DNA from: Scolanthus callimorphus
Taxonomy: Eukaryota > Cnidaria > Anthozoa > Actiniaria > Edwardsiidae
Reading direction: 5' to 3'
Assembly: GCA_033964015.1 (NCBI GenBank)
Contig: CM066914.1
Location: 31,913,492 to 31,977,491 of the forward strand
DNA: 64,000 bases
Positions 33,925 through 45,656 of the stretch are shown here, one piece after another. The translations under genes were made by a program, and so were the position numbers. Positions within the stretch are counted from its first letter, which is position 1. Each line of letters opens with the position of its first letter. Below the pieces are notes generated by a model that was not told the origin of the DNA, did no database searches, and saw only the letters and a list, made by a program, of their open reading frames with translations.

Positions 33925-36900
33925 TTATTCCTCTGGAACGAAGTCTCGTACTGTCGAGGACACCATTCTCTTCCGGATTCTGCCCCGTAAAGTGGCGTCG
34001 AAGGAGTGTTTAAGCCCCTTATACATTTTAAGCAGCCAAGTGAGGTCATCAGGAGGAGAGTTGATAAGTTCTAGAACCGCAAGTTGTGCTGCACGAACAA
34101 GCGTGGGATCTTGAGCTAGCGGAAAGTAATATTCGGGGTTGTTTGAAGTTCGTGGTTCAGTGTTATACGTATCTCTAAGTCCAGAAATGACTGCCAACTC
34201 TAGTTCGGGATCTGAGCGAAGGAGGGTATACAGTTCTTCCTTTTTGGCAAGCGATGGAGTGTGATTTGAATACGAGCAAGAGCTGAATGGCTGCCCGACG
34301 AACAAGAAGGTGAGCGTTCTGCATCTCCGCCTTGCGCTTTCTCGTAACCTGAACTTGCTCAATGGAGGGCTCTTTAGAAACATCTAATGTCACACTTCGA
34401 TTACCTAGTAATGCCCCCAGGACGGTAGTAAAATTAATACTTACTCGGAGCAGGGAATCGGTAGTTTTGTTTTCTCTAAAATCGACTTCTATAAATCCTG
34501 TTCGTTTTGGTTTGGTTGTTGTTGCCTTCAGTGTAAACTTTTGATACGACACTCGCGGCTCGCTCCTCGTGATCTCTTGTTGTTTGTGTCTAGTATTTGG
34601 GCTTGTGATTGTTATTGAATCTAGGTGGACTGTAGTTGAGTCAGTGAGTTTTTGGAACTTTTCGGCGTATTCTTTAGTGCTTTGTATAGTGAGGTGAAAT
34701 GGAAACGATGTGTTGTATTTCGCTCTCGCTTCCTCTAGCATAGTTTTCTTGAACGTGATAATGTCATCAGGGTTTTCAGGTACTCTGACTTCAGGGGGCA
34801 CATACTCATCCAACTCATCTGTATTCTGCTCCTAATGACAGAAATGTGTTTTACACTGCATTGTGATTTTGTGGAATCTTAACATCATTTTGTTTTGTAA
34901 ATATTACTCCAAAATCTGATACGATGAAATCCATTTCTAGGTGTTATGATACAAATATCTGTAATAAATTATTATTTTGTTTATCATAAATGATGCCCTA
35001 ACCTGTCCATCTGGGAATGGTTGATCTGTTGTAGGGGAATAGGTTCGCTGGTTTCCTGAGGTTTCTTGTTTATAAAAATACTGTAAATTAAGTGTATTCT
35101 TTGGGTATGGTTTTTGAAAAATGTTAAACGAATTAAAGGCGTGCTCACTATATTCTAAAAAATGTACCTTTCATTAGTTACAAGGCCAGTCTAAAGTTTG
35201 AATATTAAAAACTTTTTTATGGTTGAAATAAAAGGTGCTCAGTTAAGAGTTTTTCTTCTTCTGACAGTTTGTTAACTGAAAACCTTGGTTGTCACATACT
35301 GAGAGGATACAGAATATTTTTTGTCAACTGACCATCATACCATCTTAAAATAAAAATTGCAATTAAACAAATAAACATGTTGAAAATGATTTCATTTTTT
35401 AACCTGAATTATGTGGATTGCTCCTATCACATAGTTTTTTATCCTTACCTCCTGATTCTCTAAGGTATCTGCTGATGTTGAGGCTGAGGCATCCTCATGA
35501 CTTCTCAAATTTGTCTATAACGCAAAACCCCCTTACTTATTTTCAGTTTTTAATTTTTACTAAAAATAAATCACTTGCCGGAGCAGAGTTAGATTTGAAA
35601 AAGTTGTAGGCATGAATTCAAAAGTACTGACTTGAAACACACAAAAATGTCTACAGGCCTGTAGCTGGCTACATCACTGACTGTTTGTGGACTGTTTGCA
35701 AAAAATAAGATACATGTACTTTACCTGAAAAGCTTTTGTTTCTTCCTTGATCTCCTTTCGTTTCCTCTTAGTGTCGGAGGAGTAGACATGCTCCTGTTTC
35801 TCCCGTCCCTCGACTGAAATCCACTCATGGCAGTATTGTTGTGAAAGCACTCGCTTCTGATACTCAATTCTACCATTTGCTCCTGTTACCCGGCCACCAC
35901 TATACACAAAGTTGCCTTGTTTGCTTTGCTTGTGCTTGGTTTCCATGACACCATCATAGAAATTGCTCAAAGTTATAGGTAGTCCTACCAGCTGTGAATC
36001 TGAGATGGCCTTATCAATGTAAAATCCTGTATATCCAACTATCTGTTTGACTGTTGCTGTCACAGTCTGTGATCCAAAAATTAAAACAAACTGAAACCCC
36101 AAAAGGGCTCTTGCATCACAGTCATACAACTTCCTAGTGAGGTCAGCTGTAGGCTTGAGAATGTGTTGCATTACTTTTCCAACTCCTTTGCAAAACTCTG
36201 ATAGAACTGTATAAACGATTCCATCAAATCCAGCATCCTGAAGCAACTCGTTGCATTTTTCATAAAATGACAACACACCTGTCTCTTGAAATGTTACCTG
36301 ATAATTTTGCATGCACACTTTCCTTGCCACTTTCTGAAGTGACTCAAACCATGCTTTTTTAGATACAGCAAGGCTTTCTGCAAGTTGACCTATTCTGTAG
36401 GCTATTGTTTCTGTTGCCCTTATAGCTAGATGCATTACCCCTGGGTAATAGTCCCTTAAATCAGTTTTTGTTGTATTGAAACGCCCCATCTGCCCTAGAT
36501 GTTGCTTAGCAAATGCACGCCTATTGTCAGCATTGTCACATTTTTTGCCCAGCCATATATTGTACTCACATCTGCTGTCATTTGATTCCCATACAGGGCA
36601 CTCACAGAGGACTGTCATATCCCCTAATTGGTCACACCTTTCCGGTGCTTCTGGGATGGGATAAGTGGACGATGCAGTACTGTTCCCTGTTGCAGATCTT
36701 CTTAGACTTCCATCTGCAACCCCACGCACAAACACTTTGATTGGCCTCTTCAAGATTGGGTGATAAACCTCTGTTAGGTTAGATAACTGATCAAAAACTA
36801 CCGTCCCAAGTTCACTCATGTGCCTGTAATCATCTGGCCCAAGCCAAGAGCACACAGTTGCAACAGTGCTCAACATATTGTGTGGCTCAACTAATTTTAT

Positions 36901-37863
36901 TCGTATACTTGTTTCTCCTGTAAAAAATGTGCTCCACTGCAACCAGGGGAAGGCATCAGCATAGTGGTATATTATCAAACTATCATTAGGTAAACTGATA
37001 GTTTCAGATAGACTCTCCTTTCCAAGAAGCCACTCAATGGTATTACTGACATTAGTGTATGCAGCAACAACACCATTGCTCTCGGTAAATTTTAAGTCCA
37101 GCATTTCTTGCATAGATTTCTTTTTTAGATTCACCTCATTTACCATGGAGTCTTTAGGCACTATTATGTTGACTCCCAATGTTTCCATTAAGTCTTTGCC
37201 CAACTCATTTCTTAAAATGTTTTGATACTTCCCCTGACTTATATCAAAGTGTGTTGTTAAACCTGTGGAAAAGTTAACAAATGCAGTAGGATTCTTTTCC
37301 AGAACAGCAGGCATTATCACATTTTTGAAAACTGCACCATTGTTAGTGTTCACCACATACTCCAGCACCGTTTTGTCATGCTCCTGCCCTAAAATGACTG
37401 GGAAGCCTAATTTAGTGTCTTCTTGGCAACGGTCATCAATAAAACATGTTAGTTTACCATTTTTGTTTGTGTTTACTTGGGGTAGTGGGTGCTTTCCCTG
37501 TAGCTTGTCAATACATTCCTGTAAATCTGCCCAGAGTCTCACTGCAGATATCTTGTCCTTCCTTGCACTCAGTCTTGATTTTTCTTCAAAAAAATTGTCA
37601 GAGGAAACACTTTTTGCCATCCTTGGCAAAAACAACTCATGTAATTCCTCACCAGTCACCCGTTTAGCCAGTTCTACAAGTCTAGCCCTGCGGTGAGTTT
37701 GATTAACTTCTAGAAATGCGTTGACTGCCTTCGGTGCAGGTAATGGTTTACTGTTTTTTGCTTCCTCGGATTTGTGATCTGGAAATTTTCTCAGATGTTT
37801 TCTCAAACCTCCTGAACTATCGTAATGTTTGTCGCAGATTGAACAGCAAAACTGCTTAGGCAT
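33925..37863 (-). CDS. Four-exon C2H2 zinc-finger protein, unknown family (last exon frameshifted)
   Basis: Exon 1 37863-35725 (713 codons), exon 2 35514-35449 (22), exon 3 35080-35003 (26), exon 4 34831-33925. Every junction is phase 0 with good borders (GTAAAG, GTAAGG, GTTAGG; TATAG, TTACAG, ATTAG). Residues 7-30 are a C2H2 finger (C7, C10, H23, H30). The large domain has YADAFPW (residues 301-307), GVADGSLRRS (about 381), scattered Cys at 410-432 and YYPGVMHLAIRATE (472-485). The last exon changes frame by one near 34255, after AAIQLLLVF, and ends SSTVRDFVPEE. I do not recognise the family. The Asp/Asp/Cys/MH order resembles transposases in this window (see findings), but no DDE catalytic triad is proven. 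The long clean exon 1 suggests a gene that was intact recently or still is. Confidence 0.72.
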
Positions 37864-38130
37864 GCTTTTAAATGTGTTTTGATGGAAACTATCAGAGGAG
37901 TGAGGATTAATTTAAAAGCAAAACTCATACAACGAAAAAACACTAGACGTGGTTTTTAAAATGTAACTACTGTTTATTTTCGTAACATGCAACAATATAG
38001 CGACAGCGTGCGCGATCGTACGGCCTTCAGTTGACTACATTAATTCGTGACATTAAGAAGACTACGACATCCATGATCTAAAATAATTCATTATTTGACT
38101 TGATATTGCATGGAATGTTAACAATAGTAG
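37864..38130 (-). promoter_or_regulatory. Presumed promoter region of the C2H2 gene
   Basis: Upstream of the ATG at 37863. AT-rich, no TATA box or known element seen. It is bounded on the far side by the CRE satellite element that starts near 38130, so the regulatory stretch is short or includes that element. Confidence 0.25.
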
Positions 38131-39600
38131 CGGAGCTCCAGCGCGGGCCGAAGGCCCGCGCAAGCGGAGCACCATACCTAAGGGAAAAACGTATACCATC
38201 GAGTTGATTTTTGAACGTCACGGGCATTTTGGATCATTTTGATGACGTCATTGATGGCGTGAGGGAACGTGACTTTGGTGTAGAGTTCCTCTGATGGTCT
38301 TTGAAAGTTTGTCCAAGTTTGGCTTCTAGAGAAGCTTCCCTTCGGGAGATATGATTTTTTTCTTTATTTTTCTGGTATTAAACCTATAGTGTCCGCCGTC
38401 CGTCCGTCCGTCCGCCGTCCGTCGTCCGTGTACACATGGGAACCCTGTGGTATGCAAAGAAAAAATTATATCTCCTCAAGGGAACATGCTAAGACAGCCA
38501 TACTTGGGATATTTTGTCTATGCCACAAGGGGGGTGCTGTAGCACGGTCACGTGATGTGACGTCATCGATGACGTCATCTATGCTTGAAAAATGAATATC
38601 TCGTGAAGAGAAGACTCTAAAACAAACAAACTTGGGTAGTGTGGTCTTGGTCACCAGATGAGCGAAATGAAGTGGTCACGTGATGTGACGTCATCGATGA
38701 CGTCATCTATGCTTGAAAAATGAATATCTCGTGAAGAGAAGACTCTAAAACAACCAAACTTGGGTAGTGTGGTCTATTTCACCAGATGAGCGAAATGAGG
38801 TGGTCACGTGATGTGACGTCATCGATTACGTCATCTATGCTTGAAAATGAATATCTCGTCAAGAGAAGACTCTAGAACAACCAAACTTGGGTAGTGTGGT
38901 CTAGGTCATCAGATGAGCAAAATGAAGTGGTCACGTGATGTGACGTCATCGATGACGTCATCTATGCTTGAAAAAATAATATCTCGTGAAGGGAAAACTC
39001 TAAAAGAACCAAACTTGGGTAGTGTGGTCTAGGCCACCATATGATCGAAATGAAGTGGTCACGTGATATGACGTCATCGATGACGTCATCTATGCTTGAA
39101 AAATGAATATCTCGTGAAGAGAAGACTCTAAAACAACCAAACTTGGGCAGTGTGGTCTTGGTCACCAGATGAGCGAAATGAAGTGGTCACATGATGTGAC
39201 GTCACCGATGACGTCATCTATGCTTGAAAAATGAATATCTCGTCAAGAGAAGACTCTAGAACAACCAAACTTGGGTAGTGTGGTCTAGGTCATCAGATGA
39301 GCAAAATGAAGTGGTCACGTGATGTGACGTCATCGATGACGTCATCTATGCTTGAAAAATAATATCTCGTGAAGGGAAAACTCTAAAAAGAACCAAACTT
39401 GGGTAGTGTAGTCTAGGCCACCATATAAACGAAATGAAGTGGTCACGTGATATGACGTCATCGATGACGTCATCTATGCTTGAAAAATTAATATCTCGTG
39501 AATACTCTAAAGCAACCATATAAACCATGTACACATGGGAATCCCTTTCATTCACATAGAAAATTTTATAACCAGGAGCTCCGCTTTTAGCCAGTGGCTA
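38130..39600 (+). repeat. Satellite element 1: eight 128-bp units with paired CRE palindromes
   Basis: The core TGACGTCATCGATGACGTCA (some units with one change) starts at 38558, 38686, 38814, 38941, 39069, 39197, 39325 and 39453, a period of 127-128 bp. Each core has two CRE-type TGACGTCA sites overlapping a central ATCGAT, preceded by CACGTGAT, an E-box-like word. Outer ends are GC-rich and carry AGCGGAGCTCC (38132), AGCGGAGCACCATACCTAAG (38162) and GGAGCTCCGCT (39575). A diverged half unit lies at 38246. A (CCGT)n tract is at 38395-38430. No coding capacity. Confidence 0.88.
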
Positions 39601-39989
39601 AATCTATATATTAGACATTTAGTATAGTTTGTATGTAATTTCAGAAGAAAGTTCAAGGGAAACACCAGTAGTCGCAAGTTTATGCCATCGATAACTTTCA
39701 CATCTCGAGTTGGAGTGTCGATTATCTTATCAAATGACCTTTATTTTATTCTAAACCACAATAAAAACGTCAAATAATCATCACGTTATTCGCTCTTTGT
39801 TCTAAAATATTTTATTTCTCTGTCTTTCTTTTAGTTTAACTACGTTTTTTAACATAAACACAGCTGAGTATCGGAAACCAAAGATGGCGCTCGTTTTGAC
39901 CGCGCGGAAAATACAGCTTTGAGCCTGGGGCGAGGACCGCCTGATTTTTAACCTAGATCCCTTGCGCGCTTTGATTCGAGATCACCTGG

Positions 39990-40062
39990 TTTGTGTCAGG
40001 GACAAAATTTTCAGACCGCAGGGAGGGGGGGTACAAGAGGAGGAACGTACCGCACGTGGTGA
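39990..40062 (+). repeat. CCGCACGTGGTG repeat fragment
   Basis: CAGGGACAAAATTTTCAGAC, GCAGGGAGGGGG and AGAGGAGGAACGTACCGCAC match the array at 33280-33605 in order. Separate single copy. Confidence 0.65.
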
Positions 40063-40194
40063 AACATTTATTCCTAAAATTTATTCCTTTCATATTATTC
40101 AGAACATAAAGAACAGTTTTTCAAACGCTTCTGCTCGATTCTTAAAATATTTCGCTTGATGTTTTCTGTCGATGTCATAGTTTTGCACGGGGCG

Positions 40195-40420
40195 TCTGAG
40201 CTGAGTTTTTTTACAAGGGAAAATATGTCTGAAATTAAGGCTACTAACACGTATGATATTGATAAAACCATTGTTGATTTATTTGCTAGAATGGACCCCT
40301 AACAGGTACCTTTCCGGAAAATATTGCAAGTTTTCAAATTGTACCCCCTAAAAGGTACCAGAGGCCTGATTTAAACCCTAAAAGGTACGACGAGCACCCC
40401 CACCCGAAAAATAGGTGAGT
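40195..40420. repeat. Repeat with CCCTAAAAGGTAC motifs, copy 2
   Basis: GGGAAAATATGTCTGAAATTA, GGACCCCTAACAGGTACC and GGTACGACGAGCACCCC align in order with 7790-7975. Same dispersed family. Confidence 0.7.
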
Positions 40421-41624
40421 CCCCCTCTGGGAACTGTGCCTCAACCCTAAAGAAATTGCAACATAAGTTTTATTTTGTGATTCCAGAAATTATCCATACC
40501 CCTCCCACGGAACTGGTTTGAGATGTGAGCCCCCACCTCTCTGGGATTTCCTGTGAAAAATACAGTGATGATATAAGAAACCATATGCTTTGGTAATTAA
40601 ACCAATCAGGAATGAGCAAACCTATAGTCCAGGGAATCTATTGCAGGGCACAATAGAACAATAATGTGATTCCAGAAAAATACCTTTACCTCTCCAATGG
40701 AACAGATTTGGAAATTCTTCCAGAGCGGGAATATATGCTTGTTGTAGAATGCACAAACTTGCTAGCTCTAGAGTAACTGGTAACGTATAGTAGGGAACAC
40801 CAGGAAATCACTTTCACTCTTAAGGACCTCAGAATACCAGTGGGTTCCAGGAGTTACAAGTACCTCAGGCACTGGAAAGCCTTGCTATTGTCTTGCATGT
40901 TTTTCATAACCAGCCCTAATGTACCACAGAACATCAGCACCATGAACTATAAAAAAAAAAGAATCAAAATCAAACTAGGATATCTAGTACATGACAGCCT
41001 GAGTTGTTAGATAAGTAAGGCTTAGTAGAGGTCTGGATTGTGAAACACCATGACTGAGGTCTTGAGGTAATATTTAAATGCCCCTTATTCGGACTTGATC
41101 AGGGTCCAGTTGCTCGAAAGTGGTTTAGCACTAATCCAGGATTAATTACCATGGTGACTCGATGGTTTTGTTCAGAACTAAACCTGGTTTAAATTTAATC
41201 CACCTTTGAACAACCTGCACCAGGATTTCAAAGTCTGCATAACTGATCATTCATTGTTAATGAATTCATTATTCATTACATACTTTAGCCAACATAAAGG
41301 AAAACAAAAGTGAAAACATAGCAAATACAGTTTATTGTTGGTGTATAAAAACCTGAAACTTTTTTTTAGGCTGGTGATAAACTACTTCTTTTTTAATAAT
41401 ATAGATTATTGTGCTCTTACATTTTTTTTAAGACATCGTTTTTTTACATGTTACCCCCTACCCGTGTATTATGTCCACCCTGTCCCAGGAGAAAAAAAAA
41501 ACGACCTCACACTACAAAACAAGACGATACGAACAACAACAACAAACGGATTTAGTACGTTAACTCTTTGAATGCGCTTTAAAATAGGTTCTTTATTTTG
41601 TCCCATTTTTAAATGGAAACCAAG
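40421..41624. other. Intergenic, nothing supported
   Basis: No gene recognised. Weak direct similarity exists between the stretches around 40480 and 40670 (GTGATTCCAGAAA followed by a run of C and T). A short A-run lies at 40951-40961. Confidence 0.35.
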
Positions 41625-41675
41625 CTTTCACTTGGGAATAGTGTGCGACATATAAGATATAATTTACATAATCAT
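41625..41675 (+). repeat. Dispersed ~65-bp repeat, copy B
   Basis: TTTCACTTGGGAATAGTGTG then CGACATATAAGATATAATTTAC, identical to part of copy A at 20866. It stops at CATAATCATGG, where copy A continues. Confidence 0.75.
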
Positions 41676-41759
41676 GGCAACTGCTTGACTTAGATTACAT
41701 TGTTTATTGCTCAATCAACATACAGTGTAAACATTGTCTTCTCTTATTTACAATTAAAC

Positions 41760-43552
41760 TTAAAGGCCTATCATGTCCATATGTTCCAAAGGTCTCCAGT
41801 TAACAGATTCCAACACTCGAAGTTCTTCCTCGATGATGTCTTCTCTTTTCACGGGCGTGTCCTTGAATACGTTATTTCTGGCTAAATCGCTGTCCCCTAA
41901 TTTGACTGCAATGAACAAACAGGCCAATATGGGAGAACAGAAACCCCGAGTTCGGAATCGAGTTCGAGTTAGAGTTGGATACCGAGTTGGATACCGAGTT
42001 GGAATCCGAGTTGGAATCCGAGTTGGAATCCGAGTTGGATACCGAGTTGGAATCCGAGTTGGATACCGAGTTGGAAACAAAAATCAAAATTCACTATTCC
42101 TCAAATAAAATAGATGTTTTTTGCATAATATGCGTAAAATTGTTGTATCCAGAAACATATAACTCGCTTATATGTTTCTGGTGTATCATATTACAGGAAC
42201 AAATTTACGCTTGGCCATGGATCACTATTAAATCTATAAAAAAAGACTGACTGTATTGCATTAGTCATTGTAATGCTGCGAGATTCACTTTATAAAAGAT
42301 ATTTATTGCAAGACGAGGATACCACTCATATGACATTGGTTTGGAAATCGTATGATTGCTAAACTTTCTGTTCTACTTAATTTTTTCTATATTGTTGTAG
42401 CGGGAACACATTGACGCTTGGGTCCCAAGATTACCATCGTAAAATCGAGAATATCGTTGGACCGAGTATCATTAGATCGGCGTTCTGTTTTATCTGATTT
42501 TTATTTTTTGCAGGGACCCAGAAATGATATCGTAAAATCGTGGATAACGTTAGATCGAAGATCGTAAAATCTGGGTTCTACTGTAGAGCAATTCATTTGC
42601 TTTAAAGATATGTTAAACCTCGACTAATGGTGCTTTTAACTATTTGTTTGAATTTATTTTTAAGGGCCGCATTTGCTTATTGCGAGCCGATATTCTAACA
42701 GTGGTATTTTAAAAAAGTCCCTCCTGTGCGAAAAATCTTCAGGAGTTTTTTCTGAAATTTCGGATTTGGGGTCATTCAACCTTCGTTTTTTTTGTCATTC
42801 AAGTTTGAAGAAAATTGTACAAGCGAAAATTGCAGTACAAGGTTAGAGCCAAAAAATGACCATGAAAGTGAGATAATATCAATGTGCTCTTATTAGACTA
42901 CCAATATAAATCTGATTTATACGATTTAGGCGAACTCAGCAATCCTTCTGGATTTAAAGTTCAAAATACTCTTTGAGTTGTTCCTTGCGCCTTAGCTCAC
43001 GGCGAAGGCAAGGAATGAAACAATCTACACTTAAGCCCTATCTTTTGTCAAATAGTGGATAAATGAAATTGTCGGCCAGCATGACAGACCGAACTCGGAT
43101 TCTGACTCGATTCCAACTCGAATTCCAACTCGAATTCCAACTCGAATTCCAAACTCGAATTCCAACTCGAATTCCAACTCGGTATCCAACTCCAACTCGG
43201 ACTCGATTCCAAACTCGGTGTTTTGTGATTCCCGGCCAATATAAGCTCTCTCAGAGGAGACTTTTTTCCGTCCTTAGTCTTGTTTAAATGACGCCCGAGT
43301 AGACTTTCTGCCAACATAGACGTGCTTTGGGGGGAATTGAGGGCACAAATCCCTTGAAGAAACTCGCCCGCAAACTTCATCTTTTAAAGCGAGCTCAGGG
43401 TGTTTATCAACAAGAATTTCCATGTTGACACGTTGACGTTCAGTTGCATTAGAGGTCGAAAGCTCTATGTAATCGCAATTTGTTTGGGGCTTTCTCTTCC
43501 CAGCATGCCAAGCGCGAAACTTTGTTTTTAACAGCGTGGCACCATAGGCCAT
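41760..43552 (-). pseudogene. Cyclin-box-like gene, frameshifted and split by a transposon
   Basis: ATG at 43552 opens a frame to about 43381 (ATERQRVNMEILVDKHPELA). A one-base shift there leads into a second frame: KFAGEFLQGICALNSP, STSMLAESLLGRHLNK, then RELILA, the 1303-bp insertion 41931-43233, and CLFIAVKLGD, IIEEELRVLESVNWRP to a TAA at 41760. The pattern of T-x2-LA-x2-LLxRxLN, LACLFIAVKL, and I-x2-EE-x-VL-x2-NW is that of the first cyclin fold. Precise removal of the insert and one 9-bp duplicate restores the reading frame. The frame upstream of 43552 runs on without a stop into the Myb domain, so it may once have been one fused protein. Cyclin class not assigned. Confidence 0.55.
41931..43233. 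mobile_element. Mutator-like non-autonomous element with minisatellite ends
   Basis: Flanked by a perfect 9-bp duplication GGCCAATAT (41922-41930 and 43234-43242). The inverted ends start GGGA, continue ACAGAAACCCCGAGTTCGG (left) versus CACAAAACACCGAGTTTGG (right, complemented) and run into 12-bp tandem repeats of the GAGTTGGAATCC type for over 100 bp on each side (to about 42080; from about 43090). Nine-base target duplication and long inverted ends starting GGG fit Mutator-like elements. The AT-rich interior has no transposase frame. Confidence 0.75.
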
Positions 43553-43554
43553 AC

Positions 43555-45273
43555 ATAGTAAGCTATTATATTTTTTGGAATGTGATGGAAATCTTCGTGC
43601 TGCCCGACAAAGCAGGGAGTTGGCTGTTCTACCCTCTTGAAAATGAAAATCGGGATCCCTGAGGATGGGCTTCCATTGTCCAAATCCGTACTTTTTAAGT
43701 CCAGCTTTCAGGTACTTGTCCTCTTCGGCATTAAACGGCGAACTTTTCTTCTTACCGAGCTAAGCCCTCTCACCTTCGGAGCATGATCCCGATTGAGTTT
43801 TGGTATATCGGCAGAGCGTTCGAGGGGCGGGACTAGAAGAACTGCTCGTTTTCTCGTCTTCGCGCTCTTGAGAGGATGTGGAATTGTCTGACAGCCGCGC
43901 GCGAACATCTTGTTCGAGTTTTGATCCCTTGTCACCTTGCAATTCCTTCAAAAACGTGTGCGCCTTCGTTGCGACGTCGCGCGATCTTTGCTTCTGGTAT
44001 TGTACCCTGGCAACCACAGAAGTGTGTTTCTGGTCTTCTGAGATGGTGCTTTGCGCAGAACTGCTTAGTTTTAACGAGCTTGCAGTCTCGACTATTTGCC
44101 GATAGCGCGTAGGATGGACGTATGTGCCGGTTGCGTCAAAAACCAATTTGCTTATTGACTCTCCAAGTTTGCTGTGCTGACCACCATTTCTTGTTACCAA
44201 AACATAATCGCAACTGGGCTTTAGCAAAGGACGAATGTGAGTGATAAAACCATCTAGCACTTGCATGCTTGTGTCTGTCAGAAACAGCGAGTCAAAGCCG
44301 TATTTACCAGCAGTTTTGAACATTTTCTGGTCGATGTATCCACCGTTGGTCTTTGCGCTTTTTTATCATTTCAACCGTCAAGTACTGATAGGTCATTGGC
44401 CGAGAGCCTTTCACCTTGATAAACAAATACAGCGCGAGGAATTTAGTAGCGAATGATAGATCCAGAGGCGATGCTGCGCGTGGCTTTTCTTTGCGCATTT
44501 TAAGCACGCTTTCGTAGCTCGGCAAGCAACGCCCAACCGCTTCCAAGAGCTCTTCTAATGTCGCCCAATGCCCTTTAGCCTCTAACGACCCTATGTCGAG
44601 GTCACCATTCCACCGAATGCGCATCATTTTAGAAACTGTTCTGCGCACCTTTTTCAAGTAGGCTGCTTATCACTGATTTTGACGCGCCATTAACCTTTCG
44701 AAAGTCCGCCATTTCTCCAATTGCTGTAAATCGATGTAACTCAGTCGTCCTGCATGGCCAAGCTTCCATTCGTCCTGTAGCATACCAACAAATTTGAAAG
44801 GAAGATTAGGAGAACACAATCCAAAGTCTATTATTTCAAATGTCAATTCTTCTTCGTCTTCGCAGCAAAACTTAAGAAACTTTAAACACCTGCTAACTAT
44901 TTGCTTGGCTTGGCACTTGCTTTTGCACCCTCCTCCAGTGCCAGTCAGCCAGGAGTTAAGTTGCTTGGCAATGTCACTGGAAATATCAAATGAAGAAATG
45001 GTTTTCGAATTGCGCACAGTGTTTTCAGGAGGTTCTTGTTTAACAGTTGGCGCGATCACCTGGACAGCTTTGCAGTTGGGCTTTTCATCAAAATAATAAA
45101 ACCACCGATGCTTTTTCTTAACGTGTTTTCTGCATCGTCGCTGGGTGGAAAATCCATTGTGTTTACAATCTTGAACTGAACAGTAAAAATGGCCGTCTGT
45201 TTCATCTTCTTCTAAGTGAAGCCTCTTTGGCTTTGAATTTTGACCAGTTGATCACTTCTTCGCTCTTGCTCAT
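43555..45273 (-). pseudogene. C2H2 - tyrosine recombinase - Myb/SANT gene (broken)
   Basis: From the 5' end: a possible ATG at 45273, then after a frame change a C2H2-type finger (YCSVQDCKHNGF...KHVKKKH); a helical N-domain (45059-44670) ending in tandem stops TGA TAA; KVKGSRPMTYQYLTVEMI (first catalytic Arg); a frameshift near 44335; VTRNGGQHSKLGE and VHPTRYRQIVET (H-x-x-R); ISEDQKHTSVVARVQYQKQ (His and probable catalytic Tyr); a Ser-rich linker; a TAG at 43760; and, in the same frame, a Myb/SANT repeat (FNAEEDKYLKAGLKKYGFG, QWKPILRDPDF, RTANSLLCRAARRF). This is the layout of Crypton-like tyrosine-recombinase genes common in corals. Two stops, at least two frameshifts: dead. The Myb frame continues into the cyclin-like ORF. 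Confidence 0.72.
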
Positions 45274-45656
45274 CCTTTGCCGAGACCAAGACGGAAATGC
45301 GTGAAAACTCGAACGGGCTTACCTTATATCCACATTTGCTCCCTAGATAGTAACACATTTTAGTAGCCAATCAGAACTGTCTGGGCAAAAGCTTTGCCCA
45401 AACTTGTCCTATTGTTTAAGCTTTAAACAATCGAACAAGTTCAAGCAAGTCTACTTTTAACAAAAGAGTAAGACGACAGGCTTGCGTGTGCTCTCATCAG
45501 CAGACAAACAAGTCTGGGCGTGCTGCTTGTTTATAAATAGTTAAAGCAAACGTACCTTGTTTTGCTAGTAACATCCGCTGTCCGAGCACCCTAACATTAT
45601 CAGCCTATGATGTATGCATTACACTTAAAATTCTACAATCACTCGACCCTTCAGTT

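Noticed and set aside
38558..39500. Regular repeats at 128-bp period as a CRISPR array
   Set aside because: Units are similar over their whole length with no unique spacers, and the window is eukaryotic.
41773..42108. Frames rich in Asp-Thr-Glu-Leu, Ile-Pro-Thr-Arg or Ser-Asn-Ser
   Set aside because: All are translations of the 12-bp minisatellite in the transposon end. Only the minus-strand frame at 41760-41921 outside it is kept.
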